Origin: Phycisphaeraceae bacterium
GTDB taxonomy: Bacteria; Planctomycetota; Phycisphaerae; Phycisphaerales; Phycisphaeraceae
Assembly: GCA_040222855.1 (NCBI GenBank)
Contig: JAVKCD010000003.1
Span: 124,001 to 188,000 of the forward strand
Direction of reading: 5' to 3'
Length of the DNA: 64,000 bases
Each line of letters starts with the position of its first letter. Position 1 is the stretch's first letter. The notes beneath the pieces were generated by a model. That model saw only the letters and a program-made list of their open reading frames with translations. It did not search any database and had not been told where the DNA came from. Position numbers and translations under genes: made by a program. Of the stretch, positions 1-7,717 are shown piece after piece.

Positions 1-84
1 TAACACCAGCACCGCCAGCGTCGTCGCGACCGCGACACTCAGCAGCGTCAACCACCCAGCCCAGGTCGCAAACTTCGGGAACAT
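1..84 (-). CDS. N-terminus of a membrane or exported protein (cut by window edge)
   Basis: Only the first 28 codons are inside the window; the gene runs off the left edge. The peptide begins MFPKFATWAGWLTLLSVAVA and is a short N-terminus followed by a hydrophobic stretch, so it is a membrane anchor or signal peptide. The start is supported by an AAGGAG Shine-Dalgarno about 10 nt upstream (near 95-100, minus strand). It follows comEC on the same strand with a gap of about 100 bp holding a possible -10 hexamer TAGGCT (119-124, minus). The family cannot be named from 28 residues. Confidence 0.6.
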   Translation of the reverse strand, partial: MFPKFATWAGWLTLLSVAVATTLAVLVL

Positions 85-98
85 CCGTGCCTCACTCC

Positions 99-112
99 TT
101 CCCTTAAGGGAA
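99..112. repeat. 14-bp perfect palindrome in 5' leader
   Basis: TTCCCTTAAGGGAA is perfectly self-complementary and lies between a possible -10 (119-124, minus) and the Shine-Dalgarno of the left-edge gene. It could be an operator or a short hairpin at the 5' end of that mRNA. Function unknown. Confidence 0.4.
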
Positions 113-181
113 AAAGCTAGCCTAACACACCGTCCCACTCTTGTGTCGGCGTGTTTTCTCCCATGGACTCAGCCTGTCGGT

Positions 182-2641
182 TCACCGCTCGCTGGCGGCC
201 GTCATCTCGCCGCTCGTATCGATCCTGATCGTTACGGCGCCATCACGATACGTCTCAAAGAGTCGGACGCCCGGCAACACGGCACCCCACGGGCTCGGCC
301 CCGCAGCCCGTGGCCAACCGGACGACTGCACCGCGATCTCGAGTCTTAACTCGGCGAGCCAGCGCATCGCCGCCGGTCGTCTGGATCCGTGATGCGGGAG
401 ATCGATCACGTCGACCCGAGCATCCCTTAGCCGCTGCCCGACGCCCATCACACCGGCCTGATCGATGTCCCCGGTCAGCAACACCCGTCGACCGTGTGCC
501 TCGATCACCAGCACCAGCGAGCTGTCGTTGTCCGATAATCCGATCACCCCCGCGTCCGGCCACACCACTCTGACGACCGCTTGGCTCGATCGCTCTTCCC
601 AGCCCGCCGACACCGTCACCATTTCGACACCCGAATCGTCCAGGTGCCGACCGACTTCCGCCAACGCTGAGCCTTCGCCTGCCTCCTCCAACGACGTCGC
701 GAATCCCTCGCTCACCAGCACACGCCCGACCTTGACCCCATCCAGCACCTCCGGCACCCCCGCGTAGTGATCCAGGTCGGCGTGCGTGATCACCAGTGTC
801 TCAAGATGATCAATCCCTAACGACCGCAACGTCGGCAGCAACACCCGCTCGCCCACACCCGGCGACCCACCCGCATCGACCAGCCACACCCCGCCCGGAC
901 CCGGGAAGTCCACGACATAAGCGTTGCCGTGACCCACCGCCAGAAAACGAATCATCAGATCATCAGATTCATGACCTCTACCTACGGCCGACCACAAGGA
1001 AGCCCCGCCAAGGACCACAAGAACGCCCGCGCAAGTAAGAGACGCGCCAAGACGAGCTCGACCGGGCATGATCAGCCACCCCACAAACAACCCAACCCCC
1101 ACCAACAACAAGACCACCCAGCCCAGGGCCTGATCGACACTGCCCTGCCAGGACAACCCGGACAAAGACGCCCCCAAGCCCGCCTGCCAGCGCAGCACCT
1201 CCGCGGGCCAGACCACCAGCGGCACCATCCAACTCGACACCTCAACCGACATCAGCCCCACCAGCATCTTCACCACCCCAGCGCCGAGCATCACGACCAA
1301 CACCGGACCGGCCACCAGCGTCAACACCGGCCCCGCCAACGCGACCAACCCGAAATGCCACGCGGCAATCGGGAGCGTCGCTGCCCACGCAGACAACCCG
1401 GCCGCAAACGCTGCTCTCAGCCAGCTCACCAACTGCCTCGCAGGGGTCCGATGCACCTCGATTTCGGCGCGTTGCTGAGCCCGCCAGGATGACCACCTCA
1501 TCTGCACCAGGATCCCCGCTACCGCCGCAAAACTCATCTGAAACCCAGGGTCCATCACCTGACCCGGGTCCCACGCCAGCACGATCAACGCCGCCAACCC
1601 TAGCGCATCAAATGCTCCCAACCGCCGACCCGACCAGCCAGCCAGCAGCAAGCACCCCGCCATGATGCCTGACCGCACCACCGATGGACGCCCGGGCAGC
1701 ACCACCAGATACATCAGCAGCACCGCCAGCACCCACAGCCGCCGCTGGCCGGGATGCGCGACCACTAGCCCTGCGGCCAACCACGCCAACCCCGCGATGA
1801 TCGCGATGTGTGTCCCGCTGATCGCCAGCAGGTGCGCGAGACCGCTGAGCCTGAAATCTTCCTGCAGCGAGCTGAGCAGGTTCGACCGCCGACCGAGCAG
1901 CACCGCATCAAGGATGGCTCCCGCCTCACGCTCGGGATCAATTCCCGCCAACAGGCCCGCCGACAGCCGATCGTTCGCCGCCGCGCGCCAGCCACGCCAC
2001 GACCAACCCGGCTGCGCGAGTTCATCCCAATGCTCATCACCCGCCACCGCGAGTCGTCCGAACACCCCACGCCGTGCGTACATCGCCCGCGCATCGAACG
2101 CGCCGGGATTCGCCGGCGACTCGATCGCCGTCAACCAACCCCGAGCCATCATGGACGTCCCGACCGTGGGCCCGCGCTCGTCACCCTCGATCGACAGCTG
2201 CACACGACCCTCAACCGCCCGCGCCTCACCAGTAACCGTCAGCGTCACAATCTCCAACACCCCCAGCCGCCTCGGCGGGCGAAACGAGAACGCTGCCAGC
2301 GCCGCCTCCGACTCAGCCCTCAGGGTCGGCTCCTCCACCACCACGCCAGTCACCTCGACCAGCCTCCGCTCGGTCACGACATAGCCCCGCAGATCACGCT
2401 CCGACGCCTGCCCCTGCCGCACCGCCTGCCAACCGGCCAGCACCATCACCAGCGAGAGCACCAACGACACGCGCCCCACCCGACCGGGCACGAGCCCGAA
2501 CCCCACCAGACACAGCCCCGCGCCGAGCCACCAGCCAGGCTCAACACCAAACAACCCTATCAACGCCCCAGCCAATGCCGCCACGCCAAGCGCGATCAGC
2601 AACCCACTCGACGACATCATTGCCTCATGACTTTGGGCCAT
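182..2641 (-). CDS. comEC: ComEC/Rec2-type DNA uptake channel protein
   Basis: Inner-membrane channel that passes single-stranded DNA into the cytoplasm during natural transformation. The 819-residue protein has the family order: N-terminal membrane helices, a DUF4131/OB-like soluble region (about residues 75-200), a multi-helix Competence domain with the signature LLAISGTHIAII (about 270), and a C-terminal metallo-beta-lactamase-like domain with the HxDxDH-type motif in LVITHADLDHYAGV. Length is typical of full ComEC/Rec2. It follows a Ser/Thr kinase gene by 46 bp on the same strand. There is no Shine-Dalgarno, but TATCAT lies 6 nt before the ATG, suggesting its own leaderless transcript. 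MSSSG at residue 9 is an alternative start. Confidence 0.93.
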   Translation of the reverse strand: MAQSHEAMMSSSGLLIALGVAALAGALIGLFGVEPGWWLGAGLCLVGFGLVPGRVGRVSLVLSLVMVLAGWQAVRQGQASERDLRGYVVTERRLVEVTGVVVEEPTLRAESEAALAAFSFRPPRRLGVLEIVTLTVTGEARAVEGRVQLSIEGDERGPTVGTSMMARGWLTAIESPANPGAFDARAMYARRGVFGRLAVAGDEHWDELAQPGWSWRGWRAAANDRLSAGLLAGIDPEREAGAILDAVLLGRRSNLLSSLQEDFRLSGLAHLLAISGTHIAIIAGLAWLAAGLVVAHPGQRRLWVLAVLLMYLVVLPGRPSVVRSGIMAGCLLLAGWSGRRLGAFDALGLAALIVLAWDPGQVMDPGFQMSFAAVAGILVQMRWSSWRAQQRAEIEVHRTPARQLVSWLRAAFAAGLSAWAATLPIAAWHFGLVALAGPVLTLVAGPVLVVMLGAGVVKMLVGLMSVEVSSWMVPLVVWPAEVLRWQAGLGASLSGLSWQGSVDQALGWVVLLLVGVGLFVGWLIMPGRARLGASLTCAGVLVVLGGASLWSAVGRGHESDDLMIRFLAVGHGNAYVVDFPGPGGVWLVDAGGSPGVGERVLLPTLRSLGIDHLETLVITHADLDHYAGVPEVLDGVKVGRVLVSEGFATSLEEAGEGSALAEVGRHLDDSGVEMVTVSAGWEERSSQAVVRVVWPDAGVIGLSDNDSSLVLVIEAHGRRVLLTGDIDQAGVMGVGQRLRDARVDVIDLPHHGSRRPAAMRWLAELRLEIAVQSSGWPRAAGPSPWGAVLPGVRLFETYRDGAVTIRIDTSGEMTAASER

Positions 2642-2647
2642 GAAAAT

Positions 2648-2653
2648 ATGATA
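2648..2653 (-). promoter_or_regulatory. -10-like hexamer TATCAT before comEC
   Basis: TATCAT lies 6 nt upstream of the comEC ATG in the 46-bp gap after the kinase gene. A transcript from it would begin at or next to the start codon (leaderless). No convincing -35 is visible. Confidence 0.4.
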
Positions 2654-2687
2654 TCAGTTAATATTCTTGCTTGTCGCCCGGCTGGCC

Positions 2688-3539
2688 TTAGGCAGCCCCC
2701 GCGTCCCGGCCTACCCCACGCTTGAGCTGCGACTGTGCGATCATCAGTCGGTCAATCACCGCAGGCATCGTCCGCGGGCGATCCTCCGGCTCCATCTCGA
2801 CACAGTCCATTACCAGGCTCGACAACGCTGGCGGAACTTTTGAGTTCAACTCCGCAGGCGGCGTGCAACGCTCGACCGTCTTGAGGGACACCCCCGAACC
2901 CGCCCGCTGCCGGGGGATCAGCGTCGGGACGTGCTTCTTGGTCAGCATCCAGTACACCGTTGCCCCTAGGTTGAACACATCCGTCTGAGGCGTGATCGCC
3001 CGACGCTTGACCTGCTCGGGCGCGATGTAGTCGGGCGTCCCCTGAATCCGCTGCTTGATCGTACCGATCGGGCAGCTCTGTCCAAAGTCGATCAGCTTCA
3101 CCTCGCGCTGAGGCGTCACCATGATGTTCGTCGGCTTCATGTCCGCGTGCACATAGCCAACCAGGTGCATGGTGTGCAACCCCTGAGCCGCGTGCGCGAT
3201 GATCTCGATCAGCTCCAGCATGTTCCCCGGCTGGTACTGCTCCAGCGGCATCCCCTCGATCAGCTCCATCACCACGATGACTTCGCTCGTCCGGATCAGC
3301 TTGCGGATCCGAATCAGCTTCACACCCTTGCGCAGATACGGGCTGTCGAACTTCTTGGCGATCTCGTACTCACTGACCGCCTGATCCACAAAACGCTGGT
3401 CACTCGGCGAGTCCTTCACGACCCGCTTGAGCGCATAGCGCTTGTTGTCCGTGCCCCGGACTTCAAAGATCGTGCTCTTGGCACCCTGTCCCAGAGTCCC
3501 AAGCACCTGATAGCCGGCGATTTCATGCCAGTCTGCCAT
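2688..3539 (-). CDS. Soluble serine/threonine protein kinase
   Basis: Hanks-type protein kinase of 283 residues, essentially a bare catalytic domain. Visible motifs in order: glycine loop LGQGAKST (about 16-23), ATP-binding Lys in YALKRVV (Lys38), catalytic loop HADMKPTN (HRD variant HAD, with catalytic Asp, Lys and Asn kept), DFG Mg-binding motif, and an activation segment ending in APE with TDVFNLG after it. There is no transmembrane segment or sensor domain, unlike the many large receptor kinases of planctomycetes, so it is probably cytoplasmic and regulated by partners. It precedes comEC on the same strand. The substrate is unknown. No good ribosome binding site is visible. Confidence 0.92.
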   Translation of the reverse strand: MADWHEIAGYQVLGTLGQGAKSTIFEVRGTDNKRYALKRVVKDSPSDQRFVDQAVSEYEIAKKFDSPYLRKGVKLIRIRKLIRTSEVIVVMELIEGMPLEQYQPGNMLELIEIIAHAAQGLHTMHLVGYVHADMKPTNIMVTPQREVKLIDFGQSCPIGTIKQRIQGTPDYIAPEQVKRRAITPQTDVFNLGATVYWMLTKKHVPTLIPRQRAGSGVSLKTVERCTPPAELNSKVPPALSSLVMDCVEMEPEDRPRTMPAVIDRLMIAQSQLKRGVGRDAGAA

Positions 3540-3750
3540 GCTTCACGGCGCAGTCGGTCTGGACGCTCTGCGCCCGCCTGCTGCATGCTCTCATCGGGTT
3601 GTCGAAACAACGTATAAACGAATTGACGCCAACCTTAGCCGCACGCTCTATGCATCACAACCTTCGGCTGGAAAAGACTTTCGCCTCATCAGACAGCATG
3701 GATACGTTCTGATCATCCCCGGCCTGCGCAACATGTAACGATTAGGGCAG

Positions 3751-4380
3751 TTAAGGATTCAACCGATCATCCAACTCACCCCGAAACGCATCGACCGAAA
3801 AGCCAGTACCCGACCCGCTCTCACCCAGATGAACAAAAACCCGGTTACTCCGGATACCAAACCGCTTCTGAATCGCCGACACCAGATCGATCAGCGACGC
3901 CTGCTGAGTCGCCGTCATCGGCCCGCCATCAGCATCCCCAACCACAGCGATCCCGATCGCGATGCGGTGCCAGCGATCCGACTCAGCACCTGCGAGAAAG
4001 CGCCCCTGCGACTGCAAACGCCACCGGAAGCCCGCCTCGATCTGACCATCGCCCGAGCCCGTGCCGTTGCCCACCACAAAGTGATAGCCCAGCCCGCCAC
4101 GGCCATCTCGCTCGTGATCCCGATTGATCTGCTCAGCACTCCCCGCTGCGCTCCCGCTGTCGTGAATAATGATCGACTGCCACTGAGCCGGCTCGGCCAC
4201 GTCAAGCAGCGCCTCGTCCAGCGCCGCCCCGTCGCTGTCCTGAGCCTGGATGTCCAGCCGCATCGCCACCGCCTGCACCGGGGCCACCGGCGACGGCTCA
4301 AGCACCAGCAGCAGGCTGCTGGTCAGCGTCATCGCCACCAGCAAGACACCCAGCACAGTGATCGTTCGCTGATCAGGCAT
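3751..4380 (-). CDS. Membrane-anchored amidase_2/PGRP-fold protein, zinc site incomplete
   Basis: 209 residues: an N-terminal transmembrane or signal helix (about 7-27), then a domain resembling N-acetylmuramoyl-L-alanine amidase/peptidoglycan recognition proteins. Seen: first ligand-like His in SIIIHDSGS, the Tyr-His of LGYHFVVGNG, and a second ligand-like His in VFVHLGES. In the family (T7 lysozyme numbering His17/His122/Cys130) the Cys is eight residues after the second His; here that position is Thr. It may bind peptidoglycan without cutting it, or use a different ligand. A GGAG element is about 12 nt upstream of the ATG. It is isolated, 210 bp from the kinase gene. Confidence 0.65.
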   Translation of the reverse strand: MPDQRTITVLGVLLVAMTLTSSLLLVLEPSPVAPVQAVAMRLDIQAQDSDGAALDEALLDVAEPAQWQSIIIHDSGSAAGSAEQINRDHERDGRGGLGYHFVVGNGTGSGDGQIEAGFRWRLQSQGRFLAGAESDRWHRIAIGIAVVGDADGGPMTATQQASLIDLVSAIQKRFGIRSNRVFVHLGESGSGTGFSVDAFRGELDDRLNP

Positions 4381-4535
4381 TGAAACGTGAATCTCCTGCA
4401 GAACCCGTCATCCGCTGTTCTGCATCTTCGTTATCGGTCTAATAAAACAAGCTCTTCATCGCCAGGCCACTATTTCTATCGTCCCTGAACAGCACGGACA
4501 TCAAAACTTGCCCGAATCCGCGCAAAACCTGCCGT

Positions 4536-4766
4536 TTAGGGCTGGTCCAGCGGCCGCAGTCGCTCCCGCAGGTTCGGCTGGTCACGGCCAAAAGCGTCCG
4601 TCACCGTCGCCGATCGATCACGGTCTCGCAGCGTCAGATAACGCTCATAAGGCGATCGTGAGGAGTTCTCAGGGAATAAACGGTCCCGAGACGTGCTGCA
4701 TCCCGCCCCAAAACCCCCAAAGGGCACCACCAGCACCACCGCCCAGAGCCGTCGATCCATCCTCAT
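4536..4766 (-). CDS. Small lipoprotein of unknown function
   Basis: 76 residues from MRMDRRLWAVVLVV: a basic start, a hydrophobic helix and the lipobox FGAGC, so it should be lipidated at Cys and kept in an envelope membrane. The mature part is short and Arg/Asp-rich (SPYERYLTLRDRDR, then a DAFGRDQPNLRERLRPLDQP end) with no domain I recognise. The reading frame is open further upstream, but this start is preferred because the longer form would run into the divergent cca gene and because TAATGT lies 7 nt before this ATG. The second Met (MDRR) is also possible. Confidence 0.6.
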   Translation of the reverse strand: MRMDRRLWAVVLVVPFGGFGAGCSTSRDRLFPENSSRSPYERYLTLRDRDRSATVTDAFGRDQPNLRERLRPLDQP

Positions 4767-4773
4767 GCCCCCC

Positions 4774-4779
4774 ACATTA
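4774..4779 (-). promoter_or_regulatory. -10-like hexamer TAATGT before lipoprotein
   Basis: TAATGT is 7 nt upstream of the ATG at 4766, in the 83-bp gap shared with the divergent cca gene. It fits the leaderless-promoter layout seen elsewhere in the window. Confidence 0.35.
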
Positions 4780-4834
4780 CCACCATGCCTCCCACACGAC
4801 CATCCGCCCCCATCCCCCTGAATAACCCGTCGAA

Positions 4835-4840
4835 TAGACT
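4835..4840 (+). promoter_or_regulatory. -10-like hexamer TAGACT before cca/pcnB-family gene
   Basis: TAGACT is 9 nt upstream of the ATG at 4850. The gene has no Shine-Dalgarno, so a leaderless or very short-leader transcript is likely. No clear -35. Confidence 0.4.
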
Positions 4841-4849
4841 GACCAGCCC

Positions 4850-6121
4850 ATGGCTCAAACCCCCGAAACACCCCGCGAAGCCGCCATCGCGATCATCCAG
4901 ACCCTCCGCGACAACGGCTTCACCGCCTACCTCGCCGGCGGATGCGTCCGCGATGCCCTCCTCGGCCTCGAACCCAAGGACTATGACATCGCCACCGACG
5001 CCCACCCCGCCAGCGTCAAAAAACTCTTCCCCCGCTGCCAGATGGTTGGCGAAGCCTTTGGCGTCGCACTCGTGCGCACCCGACACCACGCCACCGAAGT
5101 TGCCACCTTCCGTCAGGACGAGGGCTACTCCGACCGACGACGACCCGACGCCGTGACCTTCACCACCGCCGAACGTGACGCCGAGCGCCGCGACTTCACC
5201 ATCAACGGACTCTTCGCTGATCCCCTCGACACCGACTCAAAGACACAACACGACCGCATCATCGACTACGTCGGCGGGCTCGACGACCTCAAAGCACAAC
5301 GAATCCGCGCCATCGGCGACCCCGATGACCGCTTCGCCGAGGACTACCTCCGCATGCTCCGCGCTGTCCGCTTCGCCGCACGACTCGACTTTCAACTCGA
5401 ACCCCGCACCGCCGCCTCCATCCAACCCCTCGCCCGCTACCTCGGCCAGATCAGCCGCGAGCGCATCGGCACCGAAGTCCTCGCCATGCTCGCCCACCCC
5501 CGCCGCGCTCGCGCTGTTCAACTCCTCGAAGAACTCCGCCTCGACGGACCCACCCTCAACGAAGACCATCTCGCACCCACCGACTCAAACCCGCCCCTCG
5601 ATTCGCTCCCCGCCGATGCCACGCCCGCCCTGGCCCTCGCCGCCTGGTGGATCACACGTCAGCGTCTCCCGATGAACCTCACCACCATCGCACAGGCCAT
5701 CAGCACACGATCCTCAGCCCACGCTGACCGCTGGCGCAAGGCCCTCTGCCTGAGCAATCAGGTCGACAACGACCTTCGCGGCATCCTCCGACTCATTACC
5801 CGCGCAGAAACCTGGGACAACCTGCGCATCGCAGCCAGAAAACGCCTCCTCGCCGAACCTCTCTGGCCGCAGACCCTCACCCTCCTCCGCGCCATCAACG
5901 ACCAACCACGCACCGCTCAGATCGAAGCCGACAGCGCCCCACTCATCGCCCAAGGCGTCGCCCCCGAACCCCTCCTTCGTGGCGAAGACCTCTTGTCCCT
6001 CGGCATCCCCGCAGGACCCGACCTCGGCCGCATGCTCGACCAGGCCTACGATGCCCAACTCGAAGGCCTCTTCCATGACAAAACCTCTGCGCAACAGTGG
6101 CTCAAAAACCAAAACAGCTAA
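4850..6121 (+). CDS. CCA tRNA nucleotidyltransferase / poly(A) polymerase family protein
   Basis: Class II nucleotidyltransferase of 423 residues that adds CCA to tRNA 3' ends or A tails to RNA. Motifs: YLAGGCVRDALLG, then the metal-binding DxD in DYDIATDA (about 44-51), the RRxFTxNxL-type motif RRDFTINGL (about 115), the VGGLDDLKAQRIRAIGDPDDRFAEDYLRMLR region split across residues 140-175, and RFAARLDF. The C-terminal half is helical and less conserved. As the tRNA-Cys and probably the tRNA-Arg in this window lack an encoded CCA, a CCA-adding enzyme is needed here; from sequence alone CCA and poly(A) activity cannot be separated. It is divergent from the small lipoprotein gene. Confidence 0.9.
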   Translation: MAQTPETPREAAIAIIQTLRDNGFTAYLAGGCVRDALLGLEPKDYDIATDAHPASVKKLFPRCQMVGEAFGVALVRTRHHATEVATFRQDEGYSDRRRPDAVTFTTAERDAERRDFTINGLFADPLDTDSKTQHDRIIDYVGGLDDLKAQRIRAIGDPDDRFAEDYLRMLRAVRFAARLDFQLEPRTAASIQPLARYLGQISRERIGTEVLAMLAHPRRARAVQLLEELRLDGPTLNEDHLAPTDSNPPLDSLPADATPALALAAWWITRQRLPMNLTTIAQAISTRSSAHADRWRKALCLSNQVDNDLRGILRLITRAETWDNLRIAARKRLLAEPLWPQTLTLLRAINDQPRTAQIEADSAPLIAQGVAPEPLLRGEDLLSLGIPAGPDLGRMLDQAYDAQLEGLFHDKTSAQQWLKNQNS

Positions 6122-6195
6122 CTGATCCGCGATCAATTACACCCACTCCCTCAAACCACTTCATTCCTCAACATGCCCGGCGCTGTTCCGGCCGA

Positions 6196-6201
6196 TAGAC
6201 T
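6196..6201 (+). promoter_or_regulatory. -10-like hexamer TAGACT before dedA
   Basis: TAGACT is 10 nt before the ATG at 6212. It favours that Met as the start over the ATG at 6173, because the hexamer would lie inside the longer form. Confidence 0.35.
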
Positions 6202-6211
6202 CCTTACCCCC

Positions 6212-6847
6212 ATGGAAACCTGGCTCGAACATCTGGCGACCAACGCCCCCTACGTCGTTCTGGTTGGCGTTCTCCTCGCCAGCGGGTTCGGCGTCCCCAT
6301 CCCCGAAGACCTCCCGCTTCTCGTAGGCGGATACCTCGCCGGGCAGGGCTACGCCGAACCCTATTCCCTCTTCGCCATGTGCTTCGCCGCCATCATGATC
6401 GCCGACGGAACCCTGTTCTTCCTCGGCCGCACCTACGGCCACCACGTCCCGCAGATGCCCATCCTCAACCGATTCCTCACCGATGAACGCGTCCTCCAAG
6501 CCGAACGCCTCCTCCAACGCCATGGCGGGAAGTTCATCTTCGTCGGACGATTCATCCCCGGCGTCCGCGCCCCGGTCATGTTCGGAGCCGGTGCCCTCAA
6601 GGTCCCCTACTGGAAGTTTGTCCTCTTCGACGCCGGCGCCGCCATCATCACCGCCCCCGTCTTCTTCTTTCTCGGCTACTACTTCGCCGACCACATCGAG
6701 GCCATTCGCCGCTGGATCATCGATGGCCAGCTCATCGTCGGACTCGCCGTCATCGCTGTCCTGGCCATCGTCATCATCCGCTGGCGCAAACGCCGCCAGC
6801 GCATGAAACTCGCCCGATCACAGCACCGCAGCCGTGACGCCGCCTAG
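6212..6847 (+). CDS. DedA family membrane protein (VTT domain)
   Basis: 211 residues with several membrane helices and DedA/SNARE-associated landmarks: FGVPIPEDLPLLVGGYLAG near the N-terminus, the re-entrant loop motif GRFIPGVRAPVMFGAG with the conserved Arg residues, and a late helix FFFLGYYFADHIEAI followed by a final helix and a basic tail. Family members act in membrane homeostasis; some recycle undecaprenyl phosphate or other lipids, but which lipid is moved here is not known. Start chosen at METWLEHL because the preceding 13 codons of the longer frame (from 6173) look unconserved and contain a TAGACT -10-like hexamer. The gene follows cca by 90 bp. Confidence 0.9.
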   Translation: METWLEHLATNAPYVVLVGVLLASGFGVPIPEDLPLLVGGYLAGQGYAEPYSLFAMCFAAIMIADGTLFFLGRTYGHHVPQMPILNRFLTDERVLQAERLLQRHGGKFIFVGRFIPGVRAPVMFGAGALKVPYWKFVLFDAGAAIITAPVFFFLGYYFADHIEAIRRWIIDGQLIVGLAVIAVLAIVIIRWRKRRQRMKLARSQHRSRDAA

Positions 6848-6899
6848 GATCGCGGTTCATAATCCCAACTCCGCCCTTGCGGCCTCACACCCCCGGGTC

Positions 6900-6905
6900 T
6901 AGGCT
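6900..6905 (+). promoter_or_regulatory. -10-like hexamer TAGGCT before yggS
   Basis: TAGGCT is 7 nt before the ATG at 6913; there is no Shine-Dalgarno. It supports the ATG over an in-frame TTG at 6877. Confidence 0.4.
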
Positions 6906-6912
6906 TTACCCC

Positions 6913-7707
6913 ATGTCAACCGAACCCATGGTCGGCCCCACCGATGTCCGGCAGACCTACCCTCAGATCATGAAGCGCGTCGCCGACGCCGCCCGCCGCG
7001 TCGGGAGACGCCCCGAGGACATCCTCGCCGTCGCCGTCACCAAGAACGCCACACCCGATCAGATCCGCACCCTCGTCGATCTCGGTCACTCCGACCTCGG
7101 CGAAAACCGCGTCCAGCAACTCGTCCAACGCGCTGCCCAGCTCGACGAATACCTCTCCCGCCGACGATCCCTGGGTGGAGCCGTCGAGGGCGAACCCACC
7201 ATCATCCCCGACCGCATCCGCTGGCACATGATCGGCCACCTCCAACGCAACAAAGTCAAACAGGTCGTCCCCCTCGTCGATCTCATCCACGGCATCGATT
7301 CCCTCCGACTCGCCGAAGAGCTCCACGCCTACGGCGCCCGCACCGATCAGGTCATCGACATCCTCCTCCAGATCAACGTCTCCGGCGAGGTCTCCAAGCA
7401 AGGCGTCGCCGCCCCCGCAGCCATCCACGTCGCCGAGCAGATCGACACCATGATGCACCTGCGCCTCCGCGGGATCATGACCATGGCCCCCTATTCCGAT
7501 CAGCCCGAAGACGCCCGCCCCATCTTCTCCCGCGCCGCCGGTATCTTCCACGACATCCGCAAAGAGGGCATCGGCGGAAACGACTTCACCGTCCTCTCTA
7601 TGGGCATGTCCGGTGACTTCGAAGTCGCCATCGAAGAAGGCGCCAACCTCGTCCGCATCGGCCGCGCTCTCTTTGGCGAAACCGACTCCGAAGACCCAGA
7701 CCAATAA
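6913..7707 (+). CDS. yggS: YggS/PLPBP family pyridoxal-phosphate homeostasis protein
   Basis: Alanine-racemase-like TIM barrel that binds PLP and keeps the cell's free PLP balanced; it is not known as an enzyme. The PLP Lys is in LAVAVTKNAT (about 36-45), followed by the family signature SDLGENRVQQ, the IRWHMIGHLQRNK motif with its His, LQINVSGEVSKQG, LRGIMTMAP, and the phosphate-binding SMGMSGDFEVAIEEGANLVRIG split near the C-terminus. 264 residues is slightly longer than usual because of an Arg-rich insert after residue 75 (SRRRSLGGAVEGEPT). It converges on priA with only 10 bp between the stops. Confidence 0.95.
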   Translation: MSTEPMVGPTDVRQTYPQIMKRVADAARRVGRRPEDILAVAVTKNATPDQIRTLVDLGHSDLGENRVQQLVQRAAQLDEYLSRRRSLGGAVEGEPTIIPDRIRWHMIGHLQRNKVKQVVPLVDLIHGIDSLRLAEELHAYGARTDQVIDILLQINVSGEVSKQGVAAPAAIHVAEQIDTMMHLRLRGIMTMAPYSDQPEDARPIFSRAAGIFHDIRKEGIGGNDFTVLSMGMSGDFEVAIEEGANLVRIGRALFGETDSEDPDQ

Positions 7708-7717
7708 GCCAACGCAC

